The translations under genes and the position numbers were made by a program. The notes beneath the pieces are model-generated. The model made no database searches. It saw nothing but the letters and a program-made list of their open reading frames with translations, and was not told the DNA's origin. A DNA stretch of 64,000 nt from Punica granatum (taxonomy: Eukaryota; Streptophyta; Magnoliopsida; Myrtales; Lythraceae): NCBI RefSeq assembly GCF_007655135.1, contig NC_045130.1, positions 29,880,605 to 29,944,604 on the forward strand, written 5' to 3'. Position 1 is the stretch's first letter. Every line of letters starts with the position of its first letter. Below, piece by piece: positions 11,741 through 24,804 of the stretch.

Positions 11741-13696
11741 GTTGGGTGGCGGTCGCCGGATAACGGTTGAGTTTTTCGGCAAATTTCGGCCTTGAACCGG
11801 GCTGTGCTTGAGCTGAACGACCAGGACTGATTGCTGGAGTTTGAGAGGGTTTTGGAGGTTCTCTTAGAGTGAGAAAGCTTGAGAGAGAATGGAAATTGAG
11901 TTGTGATTAACTTAATGACCCAAGAGTCTTATATAGGAAGGGTAATGATGCAAAATTAGTGAAATTAAGTATAATTAGAGGGGGGTGCTTAGGGCATCCG
12001 AATTTTTAAGAGGGATTAGAGAGGGAAAGTTGTCTTGAAAAGTTGATGAGAGGTGATGGATGGAAGAAGAGAAGTGATAGGGTGTAAGAGATATTTTTGA
12101 AATGGGTGGATGGGAGAGAGTTAGCTTGCTTTTAGTCACCCCTAGAGAGAAGCCATGGCTTGCGGCTTAGCTTGGCTTGGCTAACTCAAGGGTCTCACTT
12201 GACTAGAAAGAAAGCCGAAAGAAGCTCGAGGCTTGATTGGTCGCGCGTTTGATTTTCGTGGCTCGTTTGAACGACGAATTATCAATGTATGTACAAATGC
12301 GATTTTAATGAGTCTAATATTGATATGCTCCGTGTAAGTAAATACTCGGGTAGCCCGGGCACTTAAAAGCCAGTTTTGCTCCGTTTGGATGATTGGAGCA
12401 AAGTTGTCCGTTTCTGTCGCTTGTTCGCGCCTTTGCGTGATGTACCGCTCTTGTCGACGTGCTTTGTGCTTTGGGCAGAACGGTTTACTTGTCAGCCCCG
12501 GCTGTAGATCGATATTCGGAGGCATCCTCCGAATCCGCGAACGGGGCTTTCTCGGTGTTTCCTGATTGTTCTGATGTGTTCGGAGACCACTGTGATCTCC
12601 GTTTGTCAAAAATGAGTCCCGAAAGCTTGTTGGGAGGCGTTCGTGACCATTGAAATGTCACTCGGGAAATCGGTATGACTTGCTCGGTCCGAACCAAAAT
12701 GATTTCCTTGCCCCTGCGGGTTGTTGGAAGTGAGTGGTGCAAAACTCGGATGTCAACATTTTCCCAAATGAGCTATGAGCACAAGATTTCCCGTGAAAGG
12801 AGCCCTTTTGTTATTGGAATGGTACTCGGGAAACCTAAATGGATCATGCAATGCGATCGGGGTTTATCTCCCAAGCCCTTGAGGTCCTTGGGATTGATTG
12901 GCACAAATTTCGTGCACTGATGATTTGTTATAAGGGTCTCCGGCTATGTTTTTATGTAGAAAGGGGCCCTTTTTTCCCGGGTCGAGATCCACTCGGTAGA
13001 CCGAGATGAACCCCGAAATGCAGTCTGAATCCTGTTCTATGGTCCTGGTGGTCCTTGGGTGTGTGCAGGCCTGTTTCCGGGTGCCGTTTACTTGTCCGTG
13101 AATTGGGCGTCTCGGGAGCCCCGTCAGGAAGGCATCTACAAATGTTCGGGAGTGCCCCGGCTTAAGCAGTAGACTTCTGAAATGCGCTTGGACGTGCCAT
13201 TGGTCATTTTGATACCACGGGGGGATTTTTAGAGCCCCTTATTGGATACCTTTTGATGCTCCGGTGATCCGACGATGAATAGTACCACAGGGCCAACTTC
13301 TATTGTTTCGGGGATCGTTGTTTATTTCCCCTTTTGACTGCCCTTCTGAGCCTTTAGGGGGGACTTTGCTTCTCTTTTGTAGCCCGTGCTCCCACGTTCG
13401 CGCGTTCGCCTCCGATTGTCGGGCCATGAATAGTAATTCGAGCTTCGGCCCAGAGTCCTTCGTTGGAGCCGGTGGACCAAAATGGAGTGCTGATAATAAT
13501 AATAAAATAATACATAAAAACTTGATCAATTGGGTCAATTGGGGGATTCAAGAAAGCCTCGAGGGTAGGAAGTGCATTTCACCCGTTATATAAATAAAAA
13601 TTAGAATAATAACTCAACCAAAAAAAAGTATGAGAATATATAAAAAAAGGACCCACTATGGGAGAAATTAAACATTCTTTTAAATAAACTTATGAT

Positions 13697-15343
13697 TAGG
13701 GATGTGCACGGATACCGAATATACCCGGAACCGATCAAAATCTATCCATTGAGGTAGGGTTCGGGTATTTTGTATTGAAAATAGGGTAGGATCCGGGTAT
13801 TAAAATAAGGAACTATTGAAAATTGATTTTGATTCCGGTTCCTACCTATATTGTATCTAGAACCGGAACCGAAACCGATACTCAGAACCGGATGATACTT
13901 ACTAATTAAAAAAAAAGAGTAAAGTTAAGTTACTAAATGTAGAAAGCAGAATGGATGAACTTTGTTAGAAAACGTAAACCTAAATCTCCATTCCCCTTCC
14001 TCTTCTCTCTGTCTCTTCTCTAATCTCCATTCCCTTTCTTGATTTCTCTCAACCTTGCCGTCTCCGACTCTCCGACTCTCCAATCTCCATCTGCTCTCTC
14101 TCTCGCTCTCTGTTTTTGTCTCCGACTCTCCAGAGACTCCCCTTTGTCTCTGACTCTCCGCCAAAGTAAAGTTTCTTTTTTTTATTGGTTTTCGTTTTTT
14201 GGCGTCTTGGTACAACGGCCGATGGAGAACCCAACAAAGGAATCGGGTCTTGATTATGGGCGGATTACTTAAGAACCCATCTTCGTCCTTGAATGATTCG
14301 TATACTGATTCCATCAAACTCGCTGCACATCAAAGAGAATGCGTAAATTCTGAAGGTTCATATATCATTATAGAAAAAAGTTCAATACTCTGCTCTCATG
14401 GCAGCTTCTCACCTTCTACCTGTTTGTGGCAAAGTGTTTCTTCCACTTCGTCTTTCGTGCTCAAGTTGCCGGCTTGATTAATCGGACATATGTTCTGAAA
14501 ATTAATAATTTCAGCACAACTTGCACATTTGCTCCTTGGTGCAATAGATTACTGTGTTGTACTCTTGTAGATGCTAGCATGCTAGAGAATTGGCCCTGTT
14601 TGTGCCTCGATTCGGTGATTTTGGGAATTTATTTGTGGCTGTTGTACTCGAGAGCAAGCAGTAAGCCCCGGCAATTGATTTTCTAATCATGATTAATTGG
14701 GTTTGCTCATGTCTCCATTGGATTACTTTCCGATTGCTCTACAGATTATAAATCCGATTATCGTTCTCTTTATAGATGAACTCTGTGAAATTGGTAATTT
14801 ATTCTTCTTATGATTCTCCTCAGGTAGCGCAGCTTTGATAGACGGCACTCTATACTGTATGTGTCGTGCAGGTGCTGGATGAGTATTAGAAGAATTTTGT
14901 AATTCGTGGAGGATTGTTTAGACAGATAGTACTCAACCATGTTTGTGTGTTGTTAATTTTTTTTTCAATGTTTGGTTCATGAATGTATTGTAACGACATA
15001 TTACTCTTTGTTGTGTGAGATCGTATAATAGATGTTTAGTTTTTTGGATAGATTGATGTAACATATTATTTTTTGTTATTGTGGATTAATCTAAATCTTT
15101 GTCGATATTCTATTTTACGTGATTACTAATTATGAGACATTTTCGATTTTATTTAGCGAGACAAAAAAATTTATAGGTTCCAACAAGGTATTCGAAACTT
15201 ATGGTATAATACAGGTTTCGAGTAAGTTTCGGTTCTAGAATTTAACAGGGCAGGGTCAGATTCCAAAATCTTGGAATTTATCTCTTACAGGGTAGGGTTC
15301 GGGTAATATGAGGAAAAATAATACTCGGAACCGATCACTCCCA
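13697..15343. mobile_element. hAT-like non-autonomous element, 1.65 kb
   Basis: Begins TAGGGATGTGCAC and ends GATCACTCCCA. Flanked by CTTATGAT and TTTATGAT (7 of 8 bases), the 8-bp duplication expected for hAT. Inner ends have the GGGTATTCGGGT/ACCGGAACCGG-rich sequence shared with the element at 55482. The middle (13950-14700) has a TC-rich stretch and short reading frames without a transposase signature. Confidence 0.75.
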
Positions 15344-15975
15344 TTTATGATAGGACAAATAAGTTCTTCTAGCACGAAATATGCCCATCATGAACATCCC
15401 GTATTAGACAATGATATATAAAGATAGTCCAATTGGATTCTGAAAATTTTATGGACATTCCTTCTCGGTAGAATATTCCTTCTTAAATCAACCCATGAAT
15501 ATAGATATTGTAGGTGGAAATGTGAGTGCAATTCAGAAAAAGGAAGTTATTGAACGCCACATTAATGAGATATATATGTCGAAATGTGCTGTCAATTGAA
15601 CGCCAATTCCGTATTGCTAAAGTTTTTCAATATATAAATATAAAAGTCTGTATTGGCGTGGCAATTAACCAAATTAAAAGAGAGATTTTCCCTTCTAATG
15701 CCATATTGGTGATTTTTTTAATTTAGAAAAAAAAAGAAAGAGAAAGATTAAACTTTTCTCTTTGGGAGGCTACGGGCAATCCAGAGAAGAAATTAAGATA
15801 CGGAGCCGAGAGATTTTTTCTTATCAAACATCAAGATAAGTGTGTTTACTGATCGTTGGGAGAACAACCTGATGTGGATCACCATTGGAGGATTTACACA
15901 TGTGCGGTTAATCAGAGGATCACATACAAATACTGCGACGTGGTAACCGAAGGTATGTCCTAGTCTTGACCATTT

Positions 15976-17790
15976 GAATTTAAATTAATATCAATCAGAT
16001 GAAATTTATGGGAATATTTAATATTTTATTTCGCAGGACATGCTAGTTACCTCAACTGGGAGAAAATTTTAAATTTTAAATGATCCTATTTCAAGTAATG
16101 TGGTAAAAAAAATCAATAAGAATTTTTTAATGAATAATAGATATGACAATTATCCGAGTGATTAGCATTAAGTTTTTAATTTCATGCAATTTAATTGATA
16201 CTTTCTCACGTCATATGACGAAATATGATCACCCAATAACTTCTCAACCAAGACCTCCTACTTTAAAATTCTCTCCATGAGAAGGTCTTGTGTGCAACGA
16301 TAGTATCATGTAGGATTATGTTACAATACACATAAAAATATTATTTTTGCCGACAATAAATTATTTTTGTCAACAATAGATTTTTTCTATTTTTGTTTAC
16401 ATACTAAAAACCAAAATGACAAACTCTTATTGACTTATAATATTGTCACATGATATCACCGTTGCATACAATACTTTTTTGTTCCGGTGGCCAGCTCATG
16501 TGAGGTTTAGTTTCGGATGTGCTCTAATAACTTTTAACAATAAATGAAATATATGTATTTAGACATGAAGGCTATTAATAAGAACTGAAAATCGGAATTT
16601 TAGCAATTTAGAGAGATAGCATATCATTTTCATTACAATTAGAATAAAGTAATTATTTATATTTTGAAACACCAATTTACTTATAAAAATAATAATATTA
16701 GATTATTATTTTTCAAACTATAAATTTCAATAAATTTTTGTTACAATTTTTGTAAATTAATTATTATAATAATAATTCAAAATTAATTATTTCAATAGTA
16801 TGGATCATATATATTTAATAAGCTTATTGTTAGTACAAATTTGTCACATATATTAAGTTTAGTAATTAGAATAAAACTTCATAGTGTTTATGACATTCTT
16901 ATTTTAAAATTTTTATTTATTTATGAGCTTATGTTCATACGGCTATGGCTTTTTTTTTTCTTTTAGAGGGTCATAATTTTTGAGGAAGTTTATATATGAC
17001 CAATTAATTTTTTTATAGAGTTCATATCCTTTATGTTGTGTAACTTACACAGTGTAAGTTCATTTTAACACATTTATATCATTTCTTATAACAAATCGCG
17101 TATTTTTTGGACAAGGTATTTTTTTGTCAACACAATAAAATAACTTTAATGATGAATTTCAATTTTGATATGACAATCAATTAACAAATGTAGATAATTT
17201 TTAATGGTTTAATAAATACGCAACTAATGGTCTCAATTAGTGTGCATTGTATATTTATTTAATTATTTGTATATTCGATAGAAGTTCTTATAGATATTTA
17301 CAAAAGCTCGATTACACATTTTTTAAATATAAAGTTCTATGGCATCCTTATTTCAAATATATGGTTTTTATATTTTAATATTACAATATGTTAATATATA
17401 TTATGATAATTTTAATCTCATAACATAAATTAGGTTACCATCCAATTAAATACTTATTTATTAGTTATTTCTGAAGTTTTTTTCCTAATAAGCCAATAAG
17501 ATATTGAATTTTCATATATGAGCTTTATATAATTAATTCAAGTCTGTTATTTTTAATAAAGTATTTTATGATTTTGTTTCAGTGATGACAAATCATTTAT
17601 TACTATAGGAGTCAATTTTACTTATGTACATATGGATTTAAATTAAATAGTTTTTGACTTTCATTTAAAAAATGTAAGTTTATTTTATAGCTATTAATGA
17701 TATAGCACATTCAATAATCGTATCTTTTAGACAAGTACCAATTTTTCTTTTTTCTTTTTTTGTAAACAACTATAATTATTAGATTAGATC
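15976..17790. other. AT-rich non-coding stretch of copy 2
   Basis: No gene seen. The part from about 16900 shares blocks with 32200-32765 and more distantly with 46950-48590 (for example GCAACTAATGGTCTCAATTA), so it is a dispersed AT-rich repeat. Confidence 0.6.
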
Positions 17791-17794
17791 TTTT

Positions 17795-18465
17795 CCTAAT
17801 CTCACCAGGACAAAGAAAGTTCTTCCACCTGATTTCGTTTTCACCAACTGATAGAGCTGCTTATGTATTACTTGAAAGGGAATGACTTGGCACGCAGGCT
17901 GCACAAGACGGTCGCCGTCTAGAAGATAATTATTACGAGCGTGATCAAGAGAGATTTTACTTAATCAACACATATCCAGCTCGTATTCTTAACTTTTCAC
18001 TTGGTTCCAAAGTTTACTGAGCATTTATTTTTGGGTATCATGTCCAAACTTATCTTACTTGAAGCTGAAGATTAAAATGGTACTTCTTTTACTTATAGAG
18101 AAAGGACATGCTCATAAAATTTGGACGAAACACTCAATTTACAAGTTTAGGATAATGTCATGTTTCTCCCGTTTTCAAGCAAGATCGATTGGACATGAAA
18201 CCCAAAATACAAATGCTTGTGAAGATTTGGAATCAAATTTAAGGTAAAAGCAAGAGTTTGGCAAGTGTTTATTACGCAGAGTTAATCTCCCCCAAATTGG
18301 GTTCGTATTTGTTGATTTCTAGATGACCTTGACACGTTGCCTGCGGCTGAGCTCATTCCCATTCAGGTAGTGCCTAACCAACTAGACGTCACTTAGATGA
18401 AAACTGAAATCTGGTGGAAGGGATTTCATTTCCACTTGGACAATAGGCGAAATTTTGTCCCGATC
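17795..18465. repeat. Long inverted repeat (M2), copy 2
   Basis: Arms about 17795-18085 and 18165-18465. The left-arm phrase TTACTTGAAAGGGAATGACT pairs with CTACCTGAATGGGAATGAGC on the other strand. GGTATCATGTCCAA near the loop pairs with GTTTCATGTCCAA. Identity is roughly 70 percent by eye. Confidence 0.65.
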
Positions 18466-18559
18466 TTGATCATTCAATCAGTTAATAAACAATAGGAAGT
18501 AAATTGTATCACAAAAGATAGATTGGATAAATTATATCTTGGGCGTGATAGCGTATGAG

Positions 18560-19494
18560 CTTTCTCATGATGACGATGGCCTATCATCTCTATACTATAA
18601 TAAAGCTCAAAGACCCCCTCTTTGTCACTTTCGATTCCCTTTTTATCCATACTCATATATATTTCATTATTAGTTAATTACCGTTACGGAATGGCCAAAA
18701 AAATTACTATTAAGGATATAACCTCAAATTTGATAAAAATAACTACTCACTGGCCCACATTTCTTTCATTACCTCCCCTTTTCTCTACTTCTTTCTCTTT
18801 TCTCTCCCTTTAAACAATCCGGAAGTTTCTTTTAGAGGGGAAAAAAATGTGTAAGCATCCTATAGATTTCCTAGAAAAATATTATAAAAATATTTGTCAT
18901 AATTGCAATAAATTATATATATTTTTATATTAAGGAGCCCATGGATTTAATTAACGTTGAGAGCAGGGAATAAAAACCATGACTAAACTAGCTACCAAAA
19001 CATCTTCTTATAATGCAAAACATGAGATTCTTATTATACGCATAGTACAAATGGGTGGCCCTCTAGTAATCATTAAAGTGAGACACTTTACTCTTTGTGC
19101 TAATCAATTGGTTTATATAAACCGGCAAAAACCAGCAGTTGGTACAGGCAATTCACAATTTTTTTAAATTTTAAGCAGTAAATAATGTTTGAATGATTAT
19201 AATTCTTATAGGTATATATAAAATATGATATTAATATATATATATATATATATATGCATCATTCGAAAATATATATAATGCCTATTCATCTGGATATGGA
19301 AACACTACTGACGGATTGGCAACAGAATCTTACCAAGAGAACAGTTTCGTCGGTAAATTCCTTCGCTAAATCCACTAATCCTAGTAGTGAAAAGTTTTAT
19401 CTATATGTGATATTATTTCCTTTTTGTGAAAAATACTATACTTGATAACATAATTGATATTAAATACTCTAGCATACTATTTCTATAAATTATT
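18560..19494. other. Non-coding stretch with TA microsatellite
   Basis: No gene seen. TCTATACTATAATAAAGC near 18590 looks like a Helitron 5' end, but no partner end was found. A (TA)n run lies at about 19232-19256. Confidence 0.4.
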
Positions 19495-19799
19495 GAAATA
19501 TTTCTATAAACGGGAGAAGCCGAATCAATAGTTAATTATTATATGTACAGAGATTTATTAAAAATGAATTATCTAAAAATTACATGGTTTACTTAGTTTT
19601 CCTAGCACGTTAATTTTTTTTTTGTAGGTACACGTGATTTTAATTTTGTTTTACTTATTTTGCTAGTAATTTGCTTCCTTTACTTAGTAATTTACTAAAA
19701 ATTCAAGTAACTTACTACAGATTGGGGTAACTTATTTTGATTGTATGGAGACCTTCCCGACATATTGACAGGGTTTTTCATGCACACATGGGATTTATT

Positions 19800-20280
19800 A
19801 TGGATTTATTTCGAGCTTTTGGATTGGAGATGAGTCTAATATCTTATAAGTCCAGTGTGTATTTTACATGGTATCAGAGTGGGTCATGTTTTTGTGCGCT
19901 CGTCTGGGTTCACATCACTCCAAGTCTAGTTTCGAGGCAACCAAATTGCACCTTATCAGTTCGGCCCAAGTGTGGCCTTATTATCAATTATCCCCTCTCC
20001 TCTTTCCCGAGATGCAAGAAGAAGTCCACCTCATTGTTAAGTCCCGAGCACGGAAGTTCGGTCTCGGCTCATTGTCAGTTCTTGAGGGTGGGTGTTCAAG
20101 TCCACATGGCACGTGTTGGTGAAGCATCAAAGCCACATGTTGTCACGTGAGGACGGATGTTGAGACATATTATTTTACACGGAAAAATTAAAGAGAAATT
20201 CACTAGTTTATAAATGATTGGGAATTACAACATATTGGCGCGAACTTTTGGTATAGAGATGGCCCAATAAGGGGAATTTT
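19800..20280 (+). mobile_element. TRIM-like LTR retroelement relic
   Basis: Present in the first M3 half of copy 2 and absent from the matching place near 27560. Contains TGGTATCAGAG at about 19870, the primer-binding site for initiator tRNA-Met. About 270 bases later comes TGTTGAGACATATTA, which looks like an LTR start. No coding sequence, and the left LTR seems truncated. Confidence 0.5.
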
Positions 20281-23200
20281 TACACCAGCAACAAAAAACA
20301 CACGCATGCTATGTTCTATTTGATTTTTCTTTAAACTAGCAATGTCATCTTTCTCTCATCGTCCCAAATTAATTCATTCTTCTTTATTTTTTTATCCGAT
20401 TATAAGGAATGCCCAATACCTAGTACAATAAAAGAGAAATCATAAATAATTAATAAAATGGTAGGTATTGAATTTGCGATTTTTAAGTCAACAAGCGAGA
20501 GCGTGTGCCACTGTTATCTCTAATTCCTTCTTTCTTCTTCATTCTTTCTTTTTCGAGTTTATTTTCATGAAATAAATGCAGCCAATTAGATACTTCTGAT
20601 ATTCATGAAACACCAATTAATAGAAATCTAGTCCCCCATATCCGTTGTTATATTACTAACGGTAGGGGCAGAAGGTGGACAACGATCCAAACATGGTGAC
20701 CATAATGGGCCAGGACAGTCTTCACCGGTGGCGAAGAGTCCTCGTTGTAGGGACAGATTAGGTCCAGGGACACCTAGATCGAGACTGGGTCCAGGTCGGA
20801 GTCAACACGGCCCTCGTGAAGTAGAGAAGCAATTAAAGGTTTCTCTTCTCATTCCGGGCCGAAGAAGAGGGGAAGAAAGTAGAAATTCGGTCGCGTGGAT
20901 ATGGAGTTAATCTGGTTTTCTTTCTTTGAAAAAAAAACAAATTCTTTGTTGTTGGACCCCATAAGAAATCCACGTCTGCGCAAAATAATCTATTAGCATG
21001 GCATGTCAATTTTTCCCGTCAATTAATTGACTTTAATGGACGGCACGCTGGGTTTGAAACAAAATTCAATTCACTTTAAAAAAAATTTAAAACGTGTTAG
21101 ATTTGAAGAGACAAGCAAATTGTGTGTTTCTCTATACAATTTAGGTACCTTCCGGAGCCATCTAACCACTGCTAAATAATTCCTAGTGAAAGCCTATGTA
21201 CTCTTTTTCGACTGAATCTATAAGTAATAAGGCGTTACTACCATTTTAAAATGTTCCAGTGAACCCATTTATGTAGACATGATGCTAACAAGTGCTAAAC
21301 GTCTAATCAAGCAGAATAAATGTATGGGATGAAGAGTAGCTCTTTAATTCTAGGATGAAACCTCCCGACCACTCCAAACAGCTGATCGACCCTCGCCCCG
21401 GATTGTTAATGGAGGGGAGGCCTTCTATGCGAGGCTATAAGTGGCAGTTATTAGACGATTTTTTTTTTCTCTAAGGTCGCGTTATTTGGTGAGCATGAAA
21501 GGAATGCAATGGTCATTCCTTTCTATGGTAGCACTCTAATAAGTCGATATAGACATTCCATTACGATAACATTTCTTCTTCAACTTGTTGGAACAAACAT
21601 TCCTTCAAAATATATTTAGGTAATAGTCAATCCATCATTTTAGTTAGTTTCGGACAAATATTATATATTTTATTGTAATTTCTTATCTATATTAATATAT
21701 AAGAGTATGACCCTCTTGAAATGTTTCTCCAATTTTTTCCTCTTTCTACGTTTAGTAAAGTTTTAATATTACCATATTACCCTTTACTCATGCAACATGT
21801 GCAAATAACCACTAAGATCATACCCTTTGATATTATGATACTCTTTAAGCTCATATCTTTTCAAACAATAATACAAGTTGAACAATTCTTTAATCCTATC
21901 GAAAGAAAAAAAAAAGACAATAAATTATAGTATGCAAAAGGTGGAGCACATGACGTGATTGCGCCACATAAGGCCAATTGTAAAACCAACAGTTTCACGT
22001 TAAAAGACCTTTCATTCTAAGTTAAATGAATAATTACTATATTTTATTAGTACTATATTAAAAAAATTGTATTAACTTCAATACTTGATCAAAAAGCAAT
22101 TAAATTTAATTATAATGGTTAATATAAATAGAAATAATCTTTGTTTAATTCAAGAAAATTCTGAGTAGGAAGCAATTTCCAATTACAATGGCCATATATT
22201 TGAAAGACTATTATAAAAAAACGAAAATATTTCATAATAGATTAATTTTTTTAGAAAACTTATTAATTGAAGCAGAAAAATATTTAATTATCTTCTGATA
22301 AAAATTATTTCTAAAATAAAATTATTAATATAACGTTTCCTTTAACAAATAAAATTATTGTTATACATGACTTCATAAGTTGAATGAAAAATAAAATAAT
22401 GTGCAGTGCAAAGATATTCATTAATCTTTTTGAATAATTAGGTCTATTTCATATCAATATTTTTAGTGGGTAAGTGAGGAAAATAAAAAATTCTAACAAG
22501 AGTGCACGTAATCACATTACATCATGTTGCCTCTAGATATAAATTATATAAGAGAAAATTAATACACCCTCTACCCACGAGATTTTGTCAAATGTCGGTG
22601 AGCCCTAAAGTTGATCAAAATGGACACCCTCCCCTAATCAACCGAGTTGAGTAATGGAACTGTTAATAGGATTAACGAAAAAGTTAACTTTGACCCTCGT
22701 ATGCTATATTAAATGAAAAAAAAAACTAATAAAATAAAATATAAAAACTCGTTCTTCTCGGTCAATTGGAGATTCAAGAAAACCTCAAGGGTGTTGAGAG
22801 TGCATTTCACCAATTTATCTATCACATCTATCACACACTACTCCAGTGGTATCATAACGGACAAAAAACCTTTCGGCGAGCGTGCCCAAGATAAAGCAGC
22901 AATCTGTCACTATTTGCGACAAAAAAGGCACTGTAGCTACAGTTCTTTCATTGGGCTTGACAGTACCCCGCATGTGAGTGCACAGTCAAAAGCTGCACAG
23001 TGACAATGCATCCACCACTGCCTATAAGAGGCCTCTTCCTCCAGCATCGAGGAAGGACTCATCCACGACAACACTCTCTTTCTTTCTTATTCTTCTTCTC
23101 ATATGTAAACATCCGGCTCCATAACCCGGATCCTCTACCTCCCATTCTGTGTGTAAGTTCCAGTGTAAGCATGGGTTGAGTTCTTTCATACTCTTCCCCT

Positions 23201-23969
23201 TTTCTTTTTCTTCTTCTTCAAATGTTTTCTTTTGTTTTCATAATCTTCATGTACTCCCTTCGGATCATCATGGGCTAAGTTTCTGAATAAATCTTCCATG
23301 TTGATCATCTATTTATGTTGATATTCCCTTATATCAGATTCTTGTTCTTTCAGTATCTATGGTTATCCCTTACGATAGATCTTGGTGTGTGTATATATAT
23401 ATATGTATATATATAAAAGGCGTTTGGTGTGTTTTCACACTCATGTGTTTTCACATTTCTTGTACCTTTTCGCGTTTGGTGTGTTTTCGCACTCATGTGT
23501 TTGCTGCTCTGATCCTTATCCGTCCAATTCCCCCGTTTCGTCCACCAGATCCTTGCCTGCTCATATCCGTTCGCAAACGATTGTATCCCGTTGTTACGGC
23601 CTCTGCATTGCCATGTGGAAACGATATTGGCATAATTTTCCTTAGCAACATTATGTTTCACGCTATATTGATCGCTTTGCACCACTTGTAAGGTTGGTAC
23701 TTGGTACGCCATCATCTTTGTCCCATGCCCGCTGCGAGTTCGAGACAATGCTAGAACCACGCTTCAATATGTTGATTAATTTGGTTCTGTTCCTCTGTAG
23801 TAATTCATGGTAGAGGTCAATATGAAGACAAGAAATTCCAAACCCTGCGGCAAGACTTTGCATCCCTATGCCCTAAAGTCGATGTTCATATTGCCGATTA
23901 ATCAACAATAACAATTCATATTGCCAATTTTTACACTACTGTCTCGATCATGTTGGGTCTAATAACGCC

Positions 23970-24804
23970 GCGAAGTCGATGTTCCTTTTTCTGCTGCTTA
24001 TTAGTAAAAGTCAAGAAACTTTCATGCATTTCTTGAAAGCTGAATTGAAGTTACGATACTTGCTTTGTAGACTCTGTTGCGTATGCTTTTATTCATACAT
24101 GTCTGCATTATAGATCCAACCAATGAATTTACAATAGCATGATAAACTTGGGGTATTTTGAATTAAATACTGCATATATTGTCACTCATGTGATGATGCT
24201 TTTGTGTTTTCATTGGCCAACTTTTACTTCTTTACTCTGCTGTGATAGCAAGGGAGTTACAGCACAAGTCAATTCTTATTTTTCGGATGCTCAGTGCTCT
24301 GTCGTTCGCCTTGAGGGTGATAACTCAACCAAATTCAGGATTGCATTCTGTCATTTGGAACAAATATTGGTTAAAAGGTTTCGGCGAAGCCGATGTTATT
24401 TTTTCTGCTGCTTATTAATAAAAGTCGAGAAACTTTTCATGCACTTGTTGAAAGTTCAAGTGAAGTTATGATATTTGCTGTGTAGACTTCTGCTGTGTAT
24501 GCTTTTAAATACATGTCTGAATTATAGATCCAACCAATGAATTTACAGCAGCATGGTAAACTTGGGGCATTTAGAGTTAAATACTGCATATATAGTTATC
24601 TCATGTGATGCTGCTTTTGTGTTTTCAATGGCCAATTTTTGGTTCTTTACTCCGGTGTGATAGCAAAGGGATGTTTTGAGTTACAACGCAAAACAATTCT
24701 CATTATTTCGATTCTCAATGCTTTATTGTTCGTGTTGAGTGTGATAACTCACCCGAATTCAAGATTGCATTCGATCATTTGGAACAAATACTTGGTTAAA
24801 AGGT
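23970..24804. repeat. Tandem duplication, period about 414 bp
   Basis: Copies start at 23970 (GCGAAGTCGATG) and 24384 (GCGAAGCCGATG). Both end with GAACAAATA...TTGGTTAAAAGG. Confidence 0.85.

Larger units (their letters stand above)
7508..13488. mobile_element. Unclassified 6-kb insertion, GC-richer and non-coding
   Basis: Interrupts M4: the flanks (AATAATAAT-rich) match contiguous sequence near 22710 and 30385. Ends carry short inverted CACTC/GAGTG with TTTT nearby. Base composition is clearly richer in G+C than the surroundings. It contains internal repeats but no reading frame over about 142 codons and no recognisable transposase, gag or pol. Candidates are a non-autonomous CACTA-like element or a LARD-type LTR derivative. 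I could not find long terminal direct repeats. Confidence 0.55.
1..15530. repeat. Segmental tandem array, copy 1
   Basis: First of three similar segments. Modules in order: M1 (1-400), M2 long inverted repeat (about 1505-2285), M3 (about 2385-3620, ending in the ARF-GAP exon relic), and M4 (4612-4871, 6678-7507, 13489-13696, 15344-15530). M4 is broken up by three large insertions. No intact gene is visible. Short reading frames in the copy are not shared with the other copies. Confidence 0.75.

Noticed and set aside
12181..12609. 142-codon minus-strand frame in the 6-kb insertion
   Set aside because: No recognisable domain. Overlapping open frames on both strands reflect the GC-rich composition.
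18590..18620. Helitron 5' terminus
   Set aside because: The end sequence fits, but I found no 3' hairpin with CTAG|T at a sensible distance, so no element is called.
19741..20150. 137-codon plus-strand frame
   Set aside because: Covers the LTR-relic primer-binding site and has no gag-like motif. The frame is not kept in the sister copy.
23020..23100. Pararetrovirus-like promoter
   Set aside because: A TATA-like site and pyrimidine-rich leader alone are not enough. No movement, coat or reverse-transcriptase motif is seen nearby.
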